From: Bacillus andreraoultii | GTDB lineage: Bacteria; Bacillota; Bacilli; Bacillales; Caldibacillaceae | Length of the DNA: 64,000 nucleotides | Direction of reading: 5' to 3' | Assembly (NCBI RefSeq): GCF_001244735.1 | Contig: NZ_LN868937.1 | Location: forward strand, 1,919,000 to 1,982,999 | Part shown: positions 55,121 to 62,723 of the stretch, in pieces | Position numbering within the stretch: position 1 is the first letter of the stretch | Layout of the letters: each line of letters begins with the position of its first letter | Program-made: the position numbers and the translations under genes | The notes under the pieces: model-generated | What the model was told of the DNA's origin: nothing | The model's input: the letters and a program-made list of their open reading frames with translations, nothing else | Databases searched by the model: none

Positions 55121-55135
55121 ATAATTTTATCTTAT
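55121..55135 (-). promoter_or_regulatory. CcpC-like dyad upstream of acnA
   Basis: The sequence ATAA-N7-TTAT matches the known CcpC operator form exactly. It lies about 130 bases upstream of the acnA start. A nearby TTATCTTATAA-type element at about 55081-55095 may be a second, partial site. CcpC represses citB in B. subtilis in response to citrate; the match here suggests the same. Confidence 0.5.
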
Positions 55136-55232
55136 CATATGCACCATATTAATAATAAAATTGATAGTAATCTAGAATATGGAGAGGAAAAGATAAGAGC
55201 ATCTTTATTTTAAAATAATTCATGAGGAAGCA

Positions 55233-55261
55233 AAAAAGCAACCTAACTTTAGATTGCTTTC
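55233..55261 (-). terminator. rho-independent terminator after the tRNA pair
   Basis: On the minus strand AAGCAATCT pairs with AGGTTGCTT around a 6-base loop and is followed by TTTT. It lies about 12 bases past the second tRNA. Confidence 0.8.
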
Positions 55262-55272
55262 CAAATTATTAA

Positions 55273-55345
<73 letters not shown>

Positions 55346-55393
55346 GGATGAAGTATATTTTATTATACAATTATTTAAGAATATCAATTATGA

Positions 55394-55466
<73 letters not shown>

Positions 55467-55484
55467 GTCTTGTTGACAAAAATT

Positions 55485-55513
55485 ATTTTACTCCTCTCAA
55501 AAATGTTTGTCAA
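55485..55513 (-). promoter_or_regulatory. strong sigma-A promoter of the tRNA-Lys pair
   Basis: On the minus strand TTGACA (55508-55513) and TAAAAT (55485-55490) are separated by exactly 17 bp. The promoter lies inside an inverted repeat (CTTGTTGACAAA with TTTGTCAACAAG) whose second arm overlaps the transcript start. Confidence 0.8.
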
Positions 55514-55558
55514 CAAGAATGTGAAAAAAATTCAATACTGAACTTTTTAAATTTGTTT

Positions 55559-56215
55559 TTATTCCAACGCTTTATATATTTCCATTTCATCTTTTAATCG
55601 TTCCATTTTTATATCTAACCGATTAGCAACATCAGCTGCTTCTTTTAATTGATCTAATAAATGTTTCGGTACATCCTTTTCAAATTTATAATAAATCTTA
55701 TGCTCCAAGCTTGCCCAAAAATCCATTGCAATTGTTCGGATTTGTATTTCCACTTTAACATTTACTGTTTTTGTTGTAAGAAATACAGGAACCGTAACTA
55801 GTAAATGTAAACTTTTATAGCCGTTCGGTTTCGGATTTTTTATATAGTCTTTTATTTTTAGTACAGTGATATCATCTTGGTTACTAATAACGTCAACTAG
55901 TCGATAAATATCAGAAATGAATGAACATGTAATTCGTACACCTGCAATATCATGGATATGTTCGATTACATTTTCAATCGTTAAATCAAGACCTTTTCGT
56001 CTCAGTTTCTTCGCAATGCTTTTTGGCGTTTTAATTCGTGACTTCATATGTTCAATTGGATTATGATTGTGTATAAACTGATAATCTTCACTAATAATTT
56101 TCAGTTTTGTATTAATTTCATCAAGAGCAAATTTATACATTAATAAATTATTTTTCCATTCATTTAACATGGTTTCATATTGGATGATTTCTTCATTCAT
56201 ATTTTCAATTTCCAT
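55559..56215 (-). CDS. relP: Small alarmone synthetase RelP (YwaC), GTP pyrophosphokinase
   Basis: RelP/YwaC makes (p)ppGpp from ATP and GDP or GTP, as a single synthetase domain. The protein is about 218 residues. Synthetase motifs are visible: IKTPKSIAKKLRRKG near residue 66, the Mg-binding HDIAGVRITCSF near 90, PKPNGYKSLHL near 130 and EIQIRTIAMDFWASLEHKI near 155. These agree with B. subtilis YwaC rather than YjbM. A TTG at 56224 is 2 bases from AGGAG; the ATG at 56215 is the likelier start. YwaC is induced by cell-wall stress through sigma-W/M in B. subtilis; no such promoter was recognised here. Confidence 0.93.
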   Translation of the reverse strand: MEIENMNEEIIQYETMLNEWKNNLLMYKFALDEINTKLKIISEDYQFIHNHNPIEHMKSRIKTPKSIAKKLRRKGLDLTIENVIEHIHDIAGVRITCSFISDIYRLVDVISNQDDITVLKIKDYIKNPKPNGYKSLHLLVTVPVFLTTKTVNVKVEIQIRTIAMDFWASLEHKIYYKFEKDVPKHLLDQLKEAADVANRLDIKMERLKDEMEIYKALE

Positions 56216-56431
56216 TGTAGTCAAAACTCCTATTATTTATTTAAACACCTTAAATTTTAGCACTGTAATCCCATTCAAACAAGATAAAGAAAACGCATCG
56301 TTTAAACCTTTGAGAGATGAAATTCTAAAATTCACTAATAAAAACTCTTTTTTAAATAAGGTAATGCTGCCGATGTTGTTCGTATGCACTTATCTGTTGA
56401 AAAGTAGTACATAAAAAATACGATCAGATAA

Positions 56432-56466
56432 GAAAAAAGACTACCCTTTTTCGAAGAGGTAGTCCC
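56432..56466 (-). terminator. rho-independent terminator for the gene at 56473-56724
   Basis: On the minus strand GACTACC pairs with GGTAGTC and is followed by TTTTTTC. It begins 8 bases after the stop. Confidence 0.8.
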
Positions 56467-56472
56467 AAACGA

Positions 56473-56724
56473 TTATTCAAAATGCTGTTTCATCCTGTCG
56501 ATATCTTCTTGAAAGGATTGTAGCTGTTTGCGCTGTGTCTCACTTGCAACTTCATGTGCATTCTCAATTTGCTGTTCAGCCTCATTAATTTCTTGTTTTA
56601 ACCGTTTTAAATGATGACCAAAATCGGATGACGCTGAATCCATACTTTCGAACACATCTCTGGCCTGTTCGACACCTTGTTCTGCAGCTTGAAATGCTTG
56701 TTGTTTATTTTTATGATATGGCAT
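56473..56724 (-). CDS. small coiled-coil protein, YtzC/DUF2524-like
   Basis: This 83-residue, acidic, fully helical protein is rich in Gln, Glu and Lys, with heptad-like patterns (LKRLKQEINEAEQQIENAHE, then RKQLQSFQEDIDRM). It resembles the YtzC/DUF2524 type in length and pattern, but I hold that loosely. A GTG at 56733 overlaps its binding site; the ATG at 56724 follows AAGGGGTGAACTCT. It has its own terminator and lies beside sspP on the opposite strand, so expression during sporulation is possible. Confidence 0.6.
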   Translation of the reverse strand: MPYHKNKQQAFQAAEQGVEQARDVFESMDSASSDFGHHLKRLKQEINEAEQQIENAHEVASETQRKQLQSFQEDIDRMKQHFE

Positions 56725-56838
56725 AGAGTTCACCCCTTAATTATCGTGTTCATTAGGAAAAAATTTATTCGATAATCTTTTCACCTTGTGAACATCCTAT
56801 AAACAAGGTCCCCTAAAAATAAATTTGGAGGTATGATG

Positions 56839-56985
56839 ATGAACAAAAATGATGGCACAGATATTCGAAAAAATTCCCAAAAAGGACAGAACCAAGGATC
56901 ACAACCAGAGCCTTTAAGCGGTTCAAAAAAAGTAAAAAACCGAAACCATTCCCGCCGAAATAACAATCCAGGTCACGGAATGTAA
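56839..56985 (+). CDS. sspP: SspP, small acid-soluble spore protein
   Basis: This 48-residue basic protein contains the SspP core [18 protein letters not shown] at about residues 22-39, as in B. subtilis SspP (formerly CotL). GGAGG at 56827 is followed by three in-frame ATGs; the last, 56839, has the best spacing. In B. subtilis sspO-sspP lies next to citB, and here sspP lies 1.8 kb from acnA with no sspO visible. It is a forespore protein of unknown function. Confidence 0.9.
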   Translation: MNKNDGTDIRKNSQKGQNQGSQPEPLSGSKKVKNRNHSRRNNNPGHGM

Positions 56986-57123
56986 GAACAAGCTATTTAG
57001 TACAGTGGTCTTCTCCCATTTTTAAGCAATTCTATAAAAATAAAGCATATTATATAGCAACATTTCAGATAAAATGAGTAAAATGGTTGTAAAGTAAAAC
57101 CACCTCAATATGGGGGGACCTGT

Positions 57124-57486
57124 ATGAATCATCAAAATGGGAGAGACCCGTTTGATTCAAAAGCTGTGGAAAAATGGTTTGATGAATTTTTTCTCAACCC
57201 ACTTACTTCCTATCTAGATGAAACTGTTTTTCGAATTGATTTATATGATTCAGAAAGTGCTTTTATTGTTGAAGCTATTCTTCCTAACTGTAAAAAAGAA
57301 AACATAGATATAATTGTTAACGATAGTGATTTGACGATAAAAGTAAGACAAGACGATCAACCAACTCAATTAAAAAGTAGAACGGTTACATTTCCGATAC
57401 CAATTAACCAGATGAAAATGACCGCTCACTTTAATCAGGATCTTCTGGAAATTAAGTTGTATAAAAATACAAAACCGAACGAATAA
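57124..57486 (+). CDS. cotM: CotM, Hsp20-like spore coat protein
   Basis: This 120-residue protein has the alpha-crystallin (Hsp20) beta-sandwich: FRIDLYDSESAFIVEAILPN near residue 37, then IIVNDSDLTIKVRQDD and the closing strand FNQDLLEIKLYKN. The N terminus PFDSKAVEKWFDEFFLNP matches the B. subtilis CotM start (DFDSMDEWLRQFFEDP). The usual Hsp20 C-terminal I-x-I/V motif is missing, as in CotM. GGGGGGACCTGT precedes the ATG. CotM is an outer-coat protein in the mother cell, and sspP next door matches the B. subtilis order. Confidence 0.88.
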   Translation: MNHQNGRDPFDSKAVEKWFDEFFLNPLTSYLDETVFRIDLYDSESAFIVEAILPNCKKENIDIIVNDSDLTIKVRQDDQPTQLKSRTVTFPIPINQMKMTAHFNQDLLEIKLYKNTKPNE

Positions 57487-57490
57487 CAAC

Positions 57491-57515
57491 GTCAAGGATA
57501 TTCCTTGGCTTTTTT
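57491..57515 (+). terminator. rho-independent terminator after cotM
   Basis: GTCAAGGA pairs with TCCTTGGC around TAT and is followed by TTTTTT. It begins 4 bases past the stop. Confidence 0.88.
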
Positions 57516-57585
57516 CATAACTAGAAAAGTTTTCCTATTTGCAGTAAAATTGTAAAATACAAAATTGATTTATGGAGGAATTTAT

Positions 57586-58959
57586 ATGACAGTATCATTC
57601 CAACAATTTTTACAAGCTCATCGACAAGAACATTTAGACCAACTAAAAGAGTTTTTAAAGATCCCTAGCATCAGTGCACTTTCGGAAAATAAAAATGATA
57701 TCGTGAATGCAGCTGAGTGGCTACGTAAAGAATTGTCGAGTATTGGCCTTGAACATGTAGAAGTAATGGACACAAAAGGACATCCTGTTGTTTATGGTGA
57801 TTGGCTCCATGCAAAAGGAAAACCAACAGTACTCATATACGGTCATTATGACGTTCAACCGGTTGACCCACTTAATTTATGGGAAACTCCTCCATTCGAA
57901 CCAGATGTCCGAGATGAAAAGATTTATGCTCGTGGTGCAAGCGATGATAAAGGACAAGTATTTATGCATATTAAGGCTCTCGAAGCAATCTTTCAAACGG
58001 AAGGAAAACTTCCATTAAATGTAAAAGTGATCTTTGAAGGGGAAGAGGAAATTGGCAGTCCTCACTTACCATTATTTCTAGAAGAACATAAGGAAATGCT
58101 TCAAGCTGATGTCCTCGTAATTTCTGATACCGATATGCTTGATAAAGGTAAACCATCCATTTGCTACGGTTTACGTGGCTTGACCGGTTTACAAATCGAT
58201 ATTAAAGGTGCTAATACGGATCTTCATTCTGGTAGTTTTGGAGGTGGCGTACAAAATCCAGCCCATGCTCTTGTTGAAATTTTAGCTTCTTTCCACGATA
58301 AAGAAGGACGTATTCTTGTTGAAGGATTTTATGATAAAGTTGCGGAAATATCTGAAGAAGAAAAGAAAGCTATCCATGAAGTTGCCTCGGATGAAGAAAA
58401 AATTCGTCAAGAACTTGAAGTACCAGAATTATTTGGTGAACCGGGTTATAATTTTTACGAACGTACGTCTTATCGGCCAACATTAGAAATTAATGGGATA
58501 TACAGTGGGTTCCAAGGTGAAGGAATAAAAACTGTTTTGCCAAATGAAGCAACAGCGAAAATCACTTGCCGTCTCGTACCTGACCAAAACCCAACAGAAA
58601 TTTATGATTTACTTGTTAAACATATTGAAAAAAATAAGCCAAAAGGTGTTACGGTGAAAATAACACCTTTTGATCAAGGATCACCTTTTATTACACCGTT
58701 TGACCATCCTGCTATTCAATCAGCAGGTCGTGCTTGCAAGAAAGTATATGGGACAAAAGTTGCTTACACGAGAAGCGGTGGGTCCATTCCAATTGTTGCA
58801 GATTTCAATCAAACATTAAATATTCCTGTTGTTTTACTTGGTTTTGCTTTAGCAAGTGAAAATTTCCATGCACCGAACGAACATTTTCACTTAGAAAACT
58901 TTTATAAAGGGATGGAAGCTCTTTGCAACTACTGGTATGATCTTGCTCAATCATTATAA
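57586..58959 (+). CDS. M20 family dipeptidase (CNDP-type metallopeptidase)
   Basis: This 457-residue zinc/manganese dipeptidase belongs to the M20 family. Metal ligands and catalytic residues appear in order: H and D in YGHYDVQPVD near residue 87, D in GASDDKGQVFMH near 118, the general base pair in EGEEEIGSPH near 152, D in ISDTDM near 180, and H in NFHAPNEHFH near 430. The dimerisation lid lies between. It is typical of CNDP-like dipeptidases that free amino acids from imported peptides. The ATG at 57586 has GGAGGAATTTAT upstream; the open frame starts earlier at 57565. Monocistronic. Confidence 0.92.
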   Translation: MTVSFQQFLQAHRQEHLDQLKEFLKIPSISALSENKNDIVNAAEWLRKELSSIGLEHVEVMDTKGHPVVYGDWLHAKGKPTVLIYGHYDVQPVDPLNLWETPPFEPDVRDEKIYARGASDDKGQVFMHIKALEAIFQTEGKLPLNVKVIFEGEEEIGSPHLPLFLEEHKEMLQADVLVISDTDMLDKGKPSICYGLRGLTGLQIDIKGANTDLHSGSFGGGVQNPAHALVEILASFHDKEGRILVEGFYDKVAEISEEEKKAIHEVASDEEKIRQELEVPELFGEPGYNFYERTSYRPTLEINGIYSGFQGEGIKTVLPNEATAKITCRLVPDQNPTEIYDLLVKHIEKNKPKGVTVKITPFDQGSPFITPFDHPAIQSAGRACKKVYGTKVAYTRSGGSIPIVADFNQTLNIPVVLLGFALASENFHAPNEHFHLENFYKGMEALCNYWYDLAQSL

Positions 58960-58982
58960 GAAAAAATTATTTGAAACACCAT

Positions 58983-59019
58983 TGTAAAAGGCCCCTAAAT
59001 AAATAGGAGCCTTTTACAA
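58983..59019. terminator. bidirectional terminator after the dipeptidase
   Basis: TTGTAAAAGGC-CCT pairs with AGG-GCCTTTTACAA (one mismatch) around an 8-base loop. It reaches into the last codons of the convergent gene at 59014-59703. Confidence 0.8.
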
Positions 59020-59703
59020 CAATCCTTCTTGACCTATATGATTCACATAACTATTTAATAAATCAAGCAAATAACTTGTTTCCTCTTTTTTAAAGGAGAG
59101 AAAACTTGTTTCTTGAATTTCCTCTCCTTCTTCATTTTCTGTTAAAACACTTCTGTATAATAGACCATCACTAGTATCTATATTCACCCCTAATTTTAAA
59201 TGAATTGAATAATGATGTTCTCCCCAATTTTGTTCAATTTCTATATGTTTATCATTTGTAATCCATTCAATATTCTCATCACTTACTTCGATATCGCTAT
59301 AGGGCAACTCGTTCGAATAATCTTCATCAAAATAATCGTCTTCTTCATTCCAATCATAAGCATGATCATTTTCCAACTCTTCATCAAATTCACTTAAAAA
59401 CTCTACAAACGCATCATAAACAAATGTCGTAATTTCTTCCAACTCTGAAAAAAGAACCTTCGAATGAAGTTCATACTCATCATTATAGTAATAAGAGTAT
59501 AATTCTTGATTTACAGGATCAAATTGAATGACACAAAATTCATAAATTATTTCATCATCTTCCATATAGAAAGAAAAACTCGGATGTAACTCAGTCGAAT
59601 TTGTTTTTAATTGAATTTCATGCGCATTAAACTTCGCACTTAGTTCTGGCAAATTATTTCGTATTGCATTTTCCATTCTCGTAAACCATTCAAAGCTACT
59701 CAT
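59014..59703 (-). CDS. acidic protein of unknown function
   Basis: This 229-residue, strongly acidic soluble protein has a Glu/Asp/Asn-rich centre (EELENDHAYDWNEEDDYFDED near residue 118). It has no cysteine pair, membrane segment or nucleotide-binding motif. The pattern of alternating beta strands ending in FSFYMEDDEIIYEFCVIQF suggests an alpha/beta fold. AGGAGGAATGTGT precedes the ATG at 59703; the ATG at 59709 is too close to the binding site. It is convergent with the dipeptidase gene. I do not recognise the family and assign no function. Confidence 0.65.
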   Translation of the reverse strand: MSSFEWFTRMENAIRNNLPELSAKFNAHEIQLKTNSTELHPSFSFYMEDDEIIYEFCVIQFDPVNQELYSYYYNDEYELHSKVLFSELEEITTFVYDAFVEFLSEFDEELENDHAYDWNEEDDYFDEDYSNELPYSDIEVSDENIEWITNDKHIEIEQNWGEHHYSIHLKLGVNIDTSDGLLYRSVLTENEEGEEIQETSFLSFKKEETSYLLDLLNSYVNHIGQEGLL

Positions 59704-59709
59704 ACACAT

Positions 59710-60022
59710 TCCTCCTCATCAATATACCATTTCTATCAATTCCCTATTTTCTCATATTTATGTAGTCTTTTTTTTATGTTGTTGACAGTAACATATAGAA
59801 CTCTTGTATGATACTTTTTTCTTTAAATTACGGGAGCATTGGCTTATAGAGCCTTACTCTGAACCTGTGTTATTTGAAGATAGCCAAATATAGGAGTTTT
59901 GGCTGAGATAAGAATTGATGAAGTTAGGTATTTCTCCCCTTTTACTATTTTATAATGTTCATTACACTTATATGTGGAGTTTTCTTAATATTTCATCAGT
60001 TGTTTTGAATGGAGGTGTTAAA
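59710..60022 (+). other. 5' leader region with hairpins upstream of the gene at 60023
   Basis: No gene is supported. TTGACA near 59783 and TATGAT about 19 bases downstream could be a promoter. Two stem-loops follow: GGCT-TATAG-AGCC near 59839 and AGCCAAA with TTTGGCT near 59881-59904. An open frame starting at 59915 lacks a good binding site and is not preferred over the GTG at 60023. Confidence 0.35.
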
Positions 60023-60538
60023 GTGAGATTTACTACCGAGGTTCTATGGACAAATTATCACTATATATTTATTTTTCTTTCAATCATTGCCTTCCTCTCT
60101 CTAATTATTGGTCGTTACAACATATCTACTATTATAAAATCCACGATTATATCCTCAATTTTTTTCTACGGAATGATTACGGTTGTTTTACTTTTCATTA
60201 TCCAAGAAGATTTATACCGGGAAGAAGTGATGTTTGATGCATTAGAGGAAAATTATCAAAAAAGAGCTGAACAAACTTTTCTTCCTCCTAATCAAATGAA
60301 ACTAGTCGCGGCTAGTTCAATTTTTGATAAAGAGAGCATAGAAATATGGGCTGCCAACTATAGCAAAAGCAATCCATTCCATGGAGATTTACAATTTATT
60401 TTTTATAAAGGAAAGGAAAAGAAAAAAATTGATGTATACGAAAACATTAATTTAAAACCATCGGAAAAGAAAAAAGTAGCTAATTTTACCGCTGATGAGG
60501 AATATGATTATTATGAGTATTATTTTATTCCTGAATAA
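60023..60538 (+). CDS. membrane-anchored protein of unknown function
   Basis: This 171-residue protein has two closely spaced N-terminal membrane helices (YIFIFLSIIAFLSLIIG and IIISSIFFYGMITVVLLFII type, about residues 14-65) and a soluble domain rich in Lys, Glu and Tyr. The GTG at 60023 follows GGAGGTGTTAAA exactly, so I prefer it to the earlier ATG at 59915. The gene ends 43 bases before the next gene's GTG, and AAGGAGGCGATAAT lies in between, so the two form an operon. No family recognised. Confidence 0.6.
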   Translation: MRFTTEVLWTNYHYIFIFLSIIAFLSLIIGRYNISTIIKSTIISSIFFYGMITVVLLFIIQEDLYREEVMFDALEENYQKRAEQTFLPPNQMKLVAASSIFDKESIEIWAANYSKSNPFHGDLQFIFYKGKEKKKIDVYENINLKPSEKKKVANFTADEEYDYYEYYFIPE

Positions 60539-60581
60539 AACGTCGAAAAACTTAATACCTTTCAATGAAGGAGGCGATAAT

Positions 60582-61748
60582 GTGTATGAATATGAATCAA
60601 AGCTTGAAATAAATCAACCAAAAATGTCGCCGTTTTATTGGATTTTAACGATGGAAGTTTATACAATATTATTTATCATTTCAATTGGAATCGTCATTGG
60701 GCCACTCTATTTCGCTATGAAGCATCATCTGCTATGGTATGGGGTTAGTTTAATAGGTGCAATCATCGCTATTTTCTTAATAAAATTTTTATACCGAAGT
60801 ACAAAAAAACTCATTTGGCTTAATACACACCTTAGTAATTATCAGCTTTCATCTAGTGGGATCAAATTCAAAAGATATGAAGAATTATATAAGCATCCTA
60901 TTGAAGGTAAAATCCCCCTAGCTTCTATTGAAAAAATATATTTTGGATTTTATCTATTCGAAAATTACCATGCCTATGCAGAATCGAAAATAAACGAAGC
61001 TGTCCCTATGTATGCCAATCTTCCAGGATTATTATACCAATATCAAGATTCAAATCAAAGTAAATTGTTTTTTGTTCCATTTAACCATATGTTGAGCATC
61101 GATGGATGGCTGAAATTCCTTCGTTCTCATCATTCTTTAATAGAATTAAAATTTATTGATTTGGACTTATCTATGATTTCCAGTGTGGAAGAACTCGAGA
61201 GGAATCAAGACTCGATTTATAACATGGAATATAATAGAGACATTTGGGGAGCGTTTGATGAAGTAATAACACGTATTGAAGATACAATAGAAGAAAATGA
61301 TGAAATTGATTCTACAATTACGGAAGAACTCGTTGAAGAAGCGAAAGAAAATCCAAAAGGTTATTCATTAAAGCGGTCTACATTCATTACAGTCATATTA
61401 CTAATTTTATCGATGTATGTATATCGCTTTTTAATAGATCATGGATGGCAAAATGAGCGGAATGCATGGATACCGTTAATTGTCTCATCTCTCATAGGGT
61501 TTATTTACTTTTTCTTAATGGCAAAACCTCGGTGGTACTATAGTATTTTATTTTATGTTCTCTTTTTTTCTTTTAATCTCGTACTCGGTATTTTTTGGGA
61601 AGAAGATGGGAAAGTTTCTTCCATATTTACAGATACATTAGCTGCAGTTCTTATCATTTTAGTTCCATTCACTTTCATCCCGTTCTTCATATCAAAAATG
61701 ATTCAAAAGCGAAGAAAAAAGAAAGTAGAACGAGAAAAACTGATATAA
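60582..61748 (+). CDS. multi-pass membrane protein of unknown function
   Basis: This 388-residue protein has two N-terminal membrane helices (about residues 18-65), a cytosolic domain of about 200 residues (YELYKHPIEGKIPLASIEKI, then FKFLRSHHSLIELK type), and about four C-terminal helices. The cytosolic part ends in an acidic helix (RIEDTIEENDEIDSTITEE). The start is GTG at 60582 with AAGGAGGCG upstream; an ATG at 60495 overlaps the previous gene and lacks a site. It shares its transcript with the gene at 60023. I do not recognise the family. Confidence 0.6.
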   Translation: MYEYESKLEINQPKMSPFYWILTMEVYTILFIISIGIVIGPLYFAMKHHLLWYGVSLIGAIIAIFLIKFLYRSTKKLIWLNTHLSNYQLSSSGIKFKRYEELYKHPIEGKIPLASIEKIYFGFYLFENYHAYAESKINEAVPMYANLPGLLYQYQDSNQSKLFFVPFNHMLSIDGWLKFLRSHHSLIELKFIDLDLSMISSVEELERNQDSIYNMEYNRDIWGAFDEVITRIEDTIEENDEIDSTITEELVEEAKENPKGYSLKRSTFITVILLILSMYVYRFLIDHGWQNERNAWIPLIVSSLIGFIYFFLMAKPRWYYSILFYVLFFSFNLVLGIFWEEDGKVSSIFTDTLAAVLIILVPFTFIPFFISKMIQKRRKKKVEREKLI

Positions 61749-61758
61749 TATTGGTAAC

Positions 61759-61793
61759 TAAAAGGGACTATTCAACTATGAACAGTCCCTTTT
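61759..61793. terminator. bidirectional terminator between the membrane-protein operon and thiT
   Basis: AAAAGGGACT pairs with AGTCCCTTTT, with further TTC/GAA pairing inside. It lies between the convergent stops at 61748 and 61797. Confidence 0.82.
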
Positions 61794-61796
61794 CCA

Positions 61797-62384
61797 TTAA
61801 CTAATATTAATCCAATTGTTTCGATTGGCCGTAAGAACTCGTGATGATGCAGTCAGGACAAATACAAGAACTAGTGAGCAGAATAGGAATGACCCAAGCC
61901 AAGCTGATCCATTAACAACGAGTGAATAAAGCCAAGCTGGTTGTCCTTTAGGTGCATAACTTCCCCAAAATACAATACCTGCAATATAATGCCAAATATA
62001 TCTTGCAAAACTTCCAACAAACATTGCCAGTATGACAAACCCTAGTCCAGCATAGCGTTGTCCTTCATTAAATTTCTTTTGAATAATATTCATAAAAAGA
62101 CCTGAAAACCCAACACATGCAAAGGCGACAAAATATTCAATGAGAAATTGTAACCAATGAAGGAAGTAAGCATCTCCTGTGACAACTTGTAAAAGTCCCC
62201 AAAGAAGTCCTGAGAGAACGCCGTAATGAAATCCCCAGCGAAATGAAAGTAGGAAAATGGGTACCATAGCAAATGATATGGATATCCATGGTCCCAACTG
62301 AATCGATGGCAACAAATCGAGTATTAAAGCAAGTGCTGCCATGATTGATGTCTCAATCATTGGTTGAATTTGTTTTGAACGCAT
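61797..62384 (-). CDS. thiT: ECF transporter thiamine-binding subunit ThiT
   Basis: ThiT is the thiamine-specific S component of an energy-coupling-factor (ECF) transporter and needs the shared EcfA/A'/T module encoded elsewhere. The 195-residue membrane protein has six helices. The early helix IETSIMAALALILDLLPS and the GDAYFLHWLQFLIEY stretch with its aromatic residues fit the thiamine site of the family. It has the normal length. AGGAGGTTTTTTT precedes the ATG. It is preceded on the same strand by a TPP riboswitch at 62468-62577, which identifies the substrate well. Confidence 0.93.
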   Translation of the reverse strand: MRSKQIQPMIETSIMAALALILDLLPSIQLGPWISISFAMVPIFLLSFRWGFHYGVLSGLLWGLLQVVTGDAYFLHWLQFLIEYFVAFACVGFSGLFMNIIQKKFNEGQRYAGLGFVILAMFVGSFARYIWHYIAGIVFWGSYAPKGQPAWLYSLVVNGSAWLGSFLFCSLVLVFVLTASSRVLTANRNNWINIS

Positions 62385-62467
62385 AAAAAAACCTCCTATG
62401 ATATTATCAATCTAACGTTCCATAGGAAGCTGAGAAAGAAAGCCATACAGACAAAAGCTTTCCCTCA

Positions 62468-62577
62468 TCCACAATCCCTACGCTAGTATTAACTAGACAG
62501 GTTCAAAGGGTCTGAATGAGCCTATCCGGAATACCGAATAGAATCGATTCACTCTCAGCAAAAGCTCCCCCTGTGGA
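62468..62577 (-). promoter_or_regulatory. TPP (thi-box) riboswitch upstream of thiT
   Basis: On the minus strand the TPP aptamer motifs occur in order: CCACAGGGGGAGC, GCTGAGAG, ACCCTTTGAACCTG, then TTAATACTAGCGTAGGGA and GGGATTGTGG closing the structure. Thiamine pyrophosphate should turn thiT off. A TATAAT on the minus strand at 62601-62606 may be the promoter -10. The expression platform is not clear. Confidence 0.95.
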
Positions 62578-62723
62578 AACGTTGATTTAATTGTAAGTAC
62601 ATTATAGTATAAAAATTAGAAAATTGAAAGCAATGAACACATTATTTATCATAAACTTCAATTTATTAATTATTTATAAGCTATATTCCTACATTCATCA
62701 ATGAATATTCATCATGATGACAA

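Noticed and set aside
59836-59905. TPP riboswitch (TGAACCTG and GCTGAGA words)
   Set aside because: The words occur in the wrong order and without the other aptamer parts; the true TPP riboswitch is at 62468-62577.
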